From an uncultured Bacteroidota bacterium (lineage in GTDB: Bacteria > Bacteroidota > Bacteroidia > Chitinophagales > Chitinophagaceae), in assembly GCA_903851465.1 (NCBI GenBank), contig CAINOI010000021.1, positions 1 through 54,649 on the forward strand: a DNA stretch of 54,649 nt, given 5' to 3'. Both the position numbers and the translations under genes were made by a program. The notes beneath the pieces are model-generated. The model ran no database searches, was not told where the DNA came from, and worked only from the letters and a program-made list of their open reading frames with translations. This document shows positions 53,047 through 54,649 of the stretch, piece by piece. The stretch's first letter is position 1. Every line of letters starts with the position of its first letter.

Positions 53047-53382
53047 TTATTCTCCTAAAAATTGTGTTTGGTCAGGTACCGTAATTTCGATTTCACCAGA
53101 TCCTGCTTTTAATTCACATTGACAACCAAGTCTTGACTCGATCCTTGGACTTACAGCTCGGTCAATAAAATCTTCCTCCTTATCTGACAATTCAGCTATA
53201 TGTTCCATTCCTTTTTTTACATACAAATGACAAGTACTACAAGCACAAACTGCACCACAATTATGGTGTAATTCGATATCCGCATCCAATAGCACTTCTA
53301 ATAAACTTTGATCTGCAGCAACATTTTCAAGGGTTACTGTTTTTAGTCCTTTTTGTTCGAAATTGATTTTTAATGAATACAT
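53047..53382 (-). CDS. fdx: 2Fe-2S ferredoxin (Isc/adrenodoxin type)
   Basis: This 111-residue protein has the adrenodoxin-type spacing C42-x5-C48-x2-C51-x35-C87 (NCGAVCACSTC, then RLGCQCE). Extra cysteines C46 and C89 are present. The ferredoxin would supply electrons to cluster assembly or other oxidoreductases. It is the first gene of the fdx-iscX-kdsC-like-ubiA-maf set on the minus strand. A palindromic promoter region at 53395-53412 lies 12 bases upstream. Confidence 0.92.
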   Translation of the reverse strand: MYSLKINFEQKGLKTVTLENVAADQSLLEVLLDADIELHHNCGAVCACSTCHLYVKKGMEHIAELSDKEEDFIDRAVSPRIESRLGCQCELKAGSGEIEITVPDQTQFLGE

Positions 53383-53394
53383 AAATGGTCGTTA

Positions 53395-53412
53395 CTATTT
53401 TTGCAAAAATAG
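53395..53412. promoter_or_regulatory. 18-bp palindrome at the fdx promoter
   Basis: CTATTTTTGCAAAAATAG is a perfect palindrome. It contains TATTTTTG (a TAnnTTTG -7 match) on both strands, so it may be a promoter for fdx on the minus strand (21 bases to ATG) and one in the other direction. It may also be a protein-binding site. No ideally spaced -33 element is found. Confidence 0.5.
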
Positions 53413-53495
53413 CTTTAAAGGACCAATGGTTAAGCACATTGTCCTATTAATTTGTAGAAATACAAAAAAAATAAGCGGGAGCAGAAGGTGTAGGC

Positions 53496-53503
53496 TATCT
53501 TTG
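53496..53503 (+). promoter_or_regulatory. Candidate -7 element of the hydrolase gene
   Basis: TATCTTTG matches TAnnTTTG and lies 18 bases before the ATG at 53522. No -33 TTTG at the ideal distance. Confidence 0.4.
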
Positions 53504-53521
53504 CGTTCAAATCGCAAACAA

Positions 53522-54397
53522 ATGGCTATAGTTGGCTTTTCTGAAAGAATTTACCTGCAATATTTAAGAACCAAATTCAAGACCATTAGTAAATTGGCCC
53601 CTGCTACTGCTGGCAGGATGGCATTCGACCTATTTTGCACCCCTTATCCTAAATACAAAAAACGAAAGGCGCCGGCTATATTCCACCATGCAACAAAGCG
53701 AACGGTGGTTCTGAAGGATCAAACCAAAATACAAGGATTTGAGTGGTTGCCCAATCAACCCTATGAGCAGACAGTATTGATTGCGCACGGCTATGCCAGT
53801 TTTGCTTATAAATTTGAACACTATATTGCACCATTGCTTAAAATGGGATATCGCGTTTTGGCATTTGATGCTCCCGCACATGGTCAAAGTGAAGGAAAAT
53901 ATATTCATGTCGTGGTCTATCAAGAAGCCATTCAACAAATCATGCAACAAGATGGACCTGTTCATCATTTTATTGGTCATTCACTGGGTGCACTAACTTT
54001 ATCAATGATTGCAGAACAAGTAGATCAGCCTGATGCAAGAAAATTCGTATTGATAGCACCAGCAACTAAAACCACAACCACTTTTGCTAATTTTTTTAAG
54101 ATGATGCATTTAAATGAAGTCACTAAAACGGCTTTCTTGAATGAGGTAAGCAGAAGAACCCATCATAATGTTGACTATTTTGCAGCTGACAGAGCATTAA
54201 CCAATTATGGTGGTCCATTATTATGGGTACATGATGAAAAAGACATGGTTTGTCCTTTTGAGGATATACTTGATTTTAAAAAAAATGCCTCTTCCAATAT
54301 CAAATTTCTGATAACCAATGGATTAGGTCATAATAAAGTTTACAAAACGGCCGAAGTAATGGATCAAATAATGGCTTTTTTGACCCCTTCCAAGTAG
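53522..54397 (+). CDS. Alpha/beta hydrolase
   Basis: The ATG at 53522 (MAIVGFSERIYLQYLR) gives 291 residues. A longer ORF starting at 53363 covers the promoter and is rejected. The fold shows the oxyanion region IAHGYAS (87-93), the nucleophile S154 in GHSLGA, an Asp (probably D241) in WVHDEKDMV and H270 in GLGHNKVY. There is no signal peptide, so it is cytoplasmic. The substrate is unknown. It has no close partner in this window; topA follows after 137 bases. Confidence 0.82.
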   Translation: MAIVGFSERIYLQYLRTKFKTISKLAPATAGRMAFDLFCTPYPKYKKRKAPAIFHHATKRTVVLKDQTKIQGFEWLPNQPYEQTVLIAHGYASFAYKFEHYIAPLLKMGYRVLAFDAPAHGQSEGKYIHVVVYQEAIQQIMQQDGPVHHFIGHSLGALTLSMIAEQVDQPDARKFVLIAPATKTTTTFANFFKMMHLNEVTKTAFLNEVSRRTHHNVDYFAADRALTNYGGPLLWVHDEKDMVCPFEDILDFKKNASSNIKFLITNGLGHNKVYKTAEVMDQIMAFLTPSK

Positions 54398-54534
54398 ATC
54401 ATTTTTATTTTTTAGGCGAAAGCTATAATATTGCATCACAGATATATATAAGTGTAGCCATACAACTTAGCTTATCTTAGCGTATAAATAGTTGATTTTC
54501 AATATATAAATAACCCGTAGGAGCGGTTTGAACT

Positions 54535-54649
54535 ATGTCAAAGAACTTATTAATTGTGGAGTCGCCTGCAAAAGCAAAGACGATAGAGAAGATTTTAGGC
54601 GATGAATTTGAAGTTAGAAGCTGTTATGGCCATATCAGAGATTTGGAAA
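54535..54649 (+). CDS. topA: DNA topoisomerase I, N-terminal fragment
   Basis: The ATG at 54535 opens a frame running off the window (38 residues). [20 protein letters not shown] and CYGHIRDLE are the start of the TOPRIM domain of bacterial topoisomerase I, including the first catalytic acidic residue (E9). AGGAGCGG lies 11 bases upstream of the ATG, an unusually good Shine-Dalgarno match for this genome. TopA relaxes negative supercoils. Confidence 0.9.
   Translation, partial: MSKNLLIVESPAKAKTIEKILGDEFEVRSCYGHIRDLE

Overview
The window is a piece of a Bacteroidota chromosome, most likely from a Chitinophagaceae/Chitinophagales-type bacterium. Evidence for this is the AT-rich, densely packed core gene content, the near absence of Shine-Dalgarno sequences, and several genes preceded by the Bacteroidota-type promoter TTTG-N19-TAnnTTTG (exact at 6738-6768 and 23602-23632). 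Family-typical proteins also point there: a UbiA-family GGGP prenyltransferase, DUF2911, DUF3810, DUF6580 and a Cys-free L32. The genus is inference. I see no insertion sequence, prophage, CRISPR array or defence island; the content is mainly housekeeping.

Layout. 1-1676 (+): end of the succinate dehydrogenase/fumarate reductase operon (flavoprotein tail, iron-sulfur subunit) followed by trmN6. 1686-3420: a lysine-forming saccharopine dehydrogenase-like gene divergent from hscB. 3459-3823: tRNA-Leu(CAA), its terminator, and an unusual block of inverted and tandem repeats. 3824-4959 (+): two membrane proteins. 4921-8725 (-): dnaK, then a J-domain/KTSC protein, a lipoprotein hydrolase and a DoxX protein. 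8882-16808: GtrA, argS, trmH, dipeptide epimerase, malQ, rnhA, DUF6580. 16902-22450: manA, YraN, YkgJ-type protein, xerD, DUF2911, tRNA-Leu(GAG), Sfp-type transferase, dcd. 22416-29036: DUF3810, then a long plus-strand run yceD-rpmF-plsX-cysteine synthase-fba-accD-smpB. 29115-38534: small membrane protein, smc, ftsE, purM, ribF, holA, a coiled-coil membrane protein and a small unknown. 38606-49305: glycogen/maltodextrin cluster (glgA-glgC-MFS-GH13-glgB on minus) beside a FucP-type transporter and ROK kinase on plus. 49310-54649: lipA, OsmC, the five-gene set fdx-iscX-kdsC-like-ubiA-maf, an alpha/beta hydrolase and the start of topA.

How genes work together. Carbohydrate storage is the strongest theme. 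GlgC makes ADP-glucose, GlgA elongates and GlgB branches glycogen. A secreted GH13 enzyme and a disaccharide-type MFS carrier would bring in alpha-glucans, MalQ rearranges maltodextrins, and the ROK kinase, ManA and class II aldolase feed hexoses into glycolysis. A second theme is fatty-acid and lipid supply (yceD-rpmF-plsX, accD, Sfp-type transferase, UbiA). A third is iron-sulfur assembly, with hscB at one end and fdx-iscX at the other. DnaK and J-domain genes are adjacent.

No clearly new biological system is visible. The items most worth a second look are the structured repeats behind tRNA-Leu(CAA), a repeated ATGGCATAA motif overlapping the putative dnaK promoter, a terminator hairpin abutting the smpB start codon, two palindromes in divergent promoter regions, and the 61-bp inverted repeat between smpB and its convergent neighbour.
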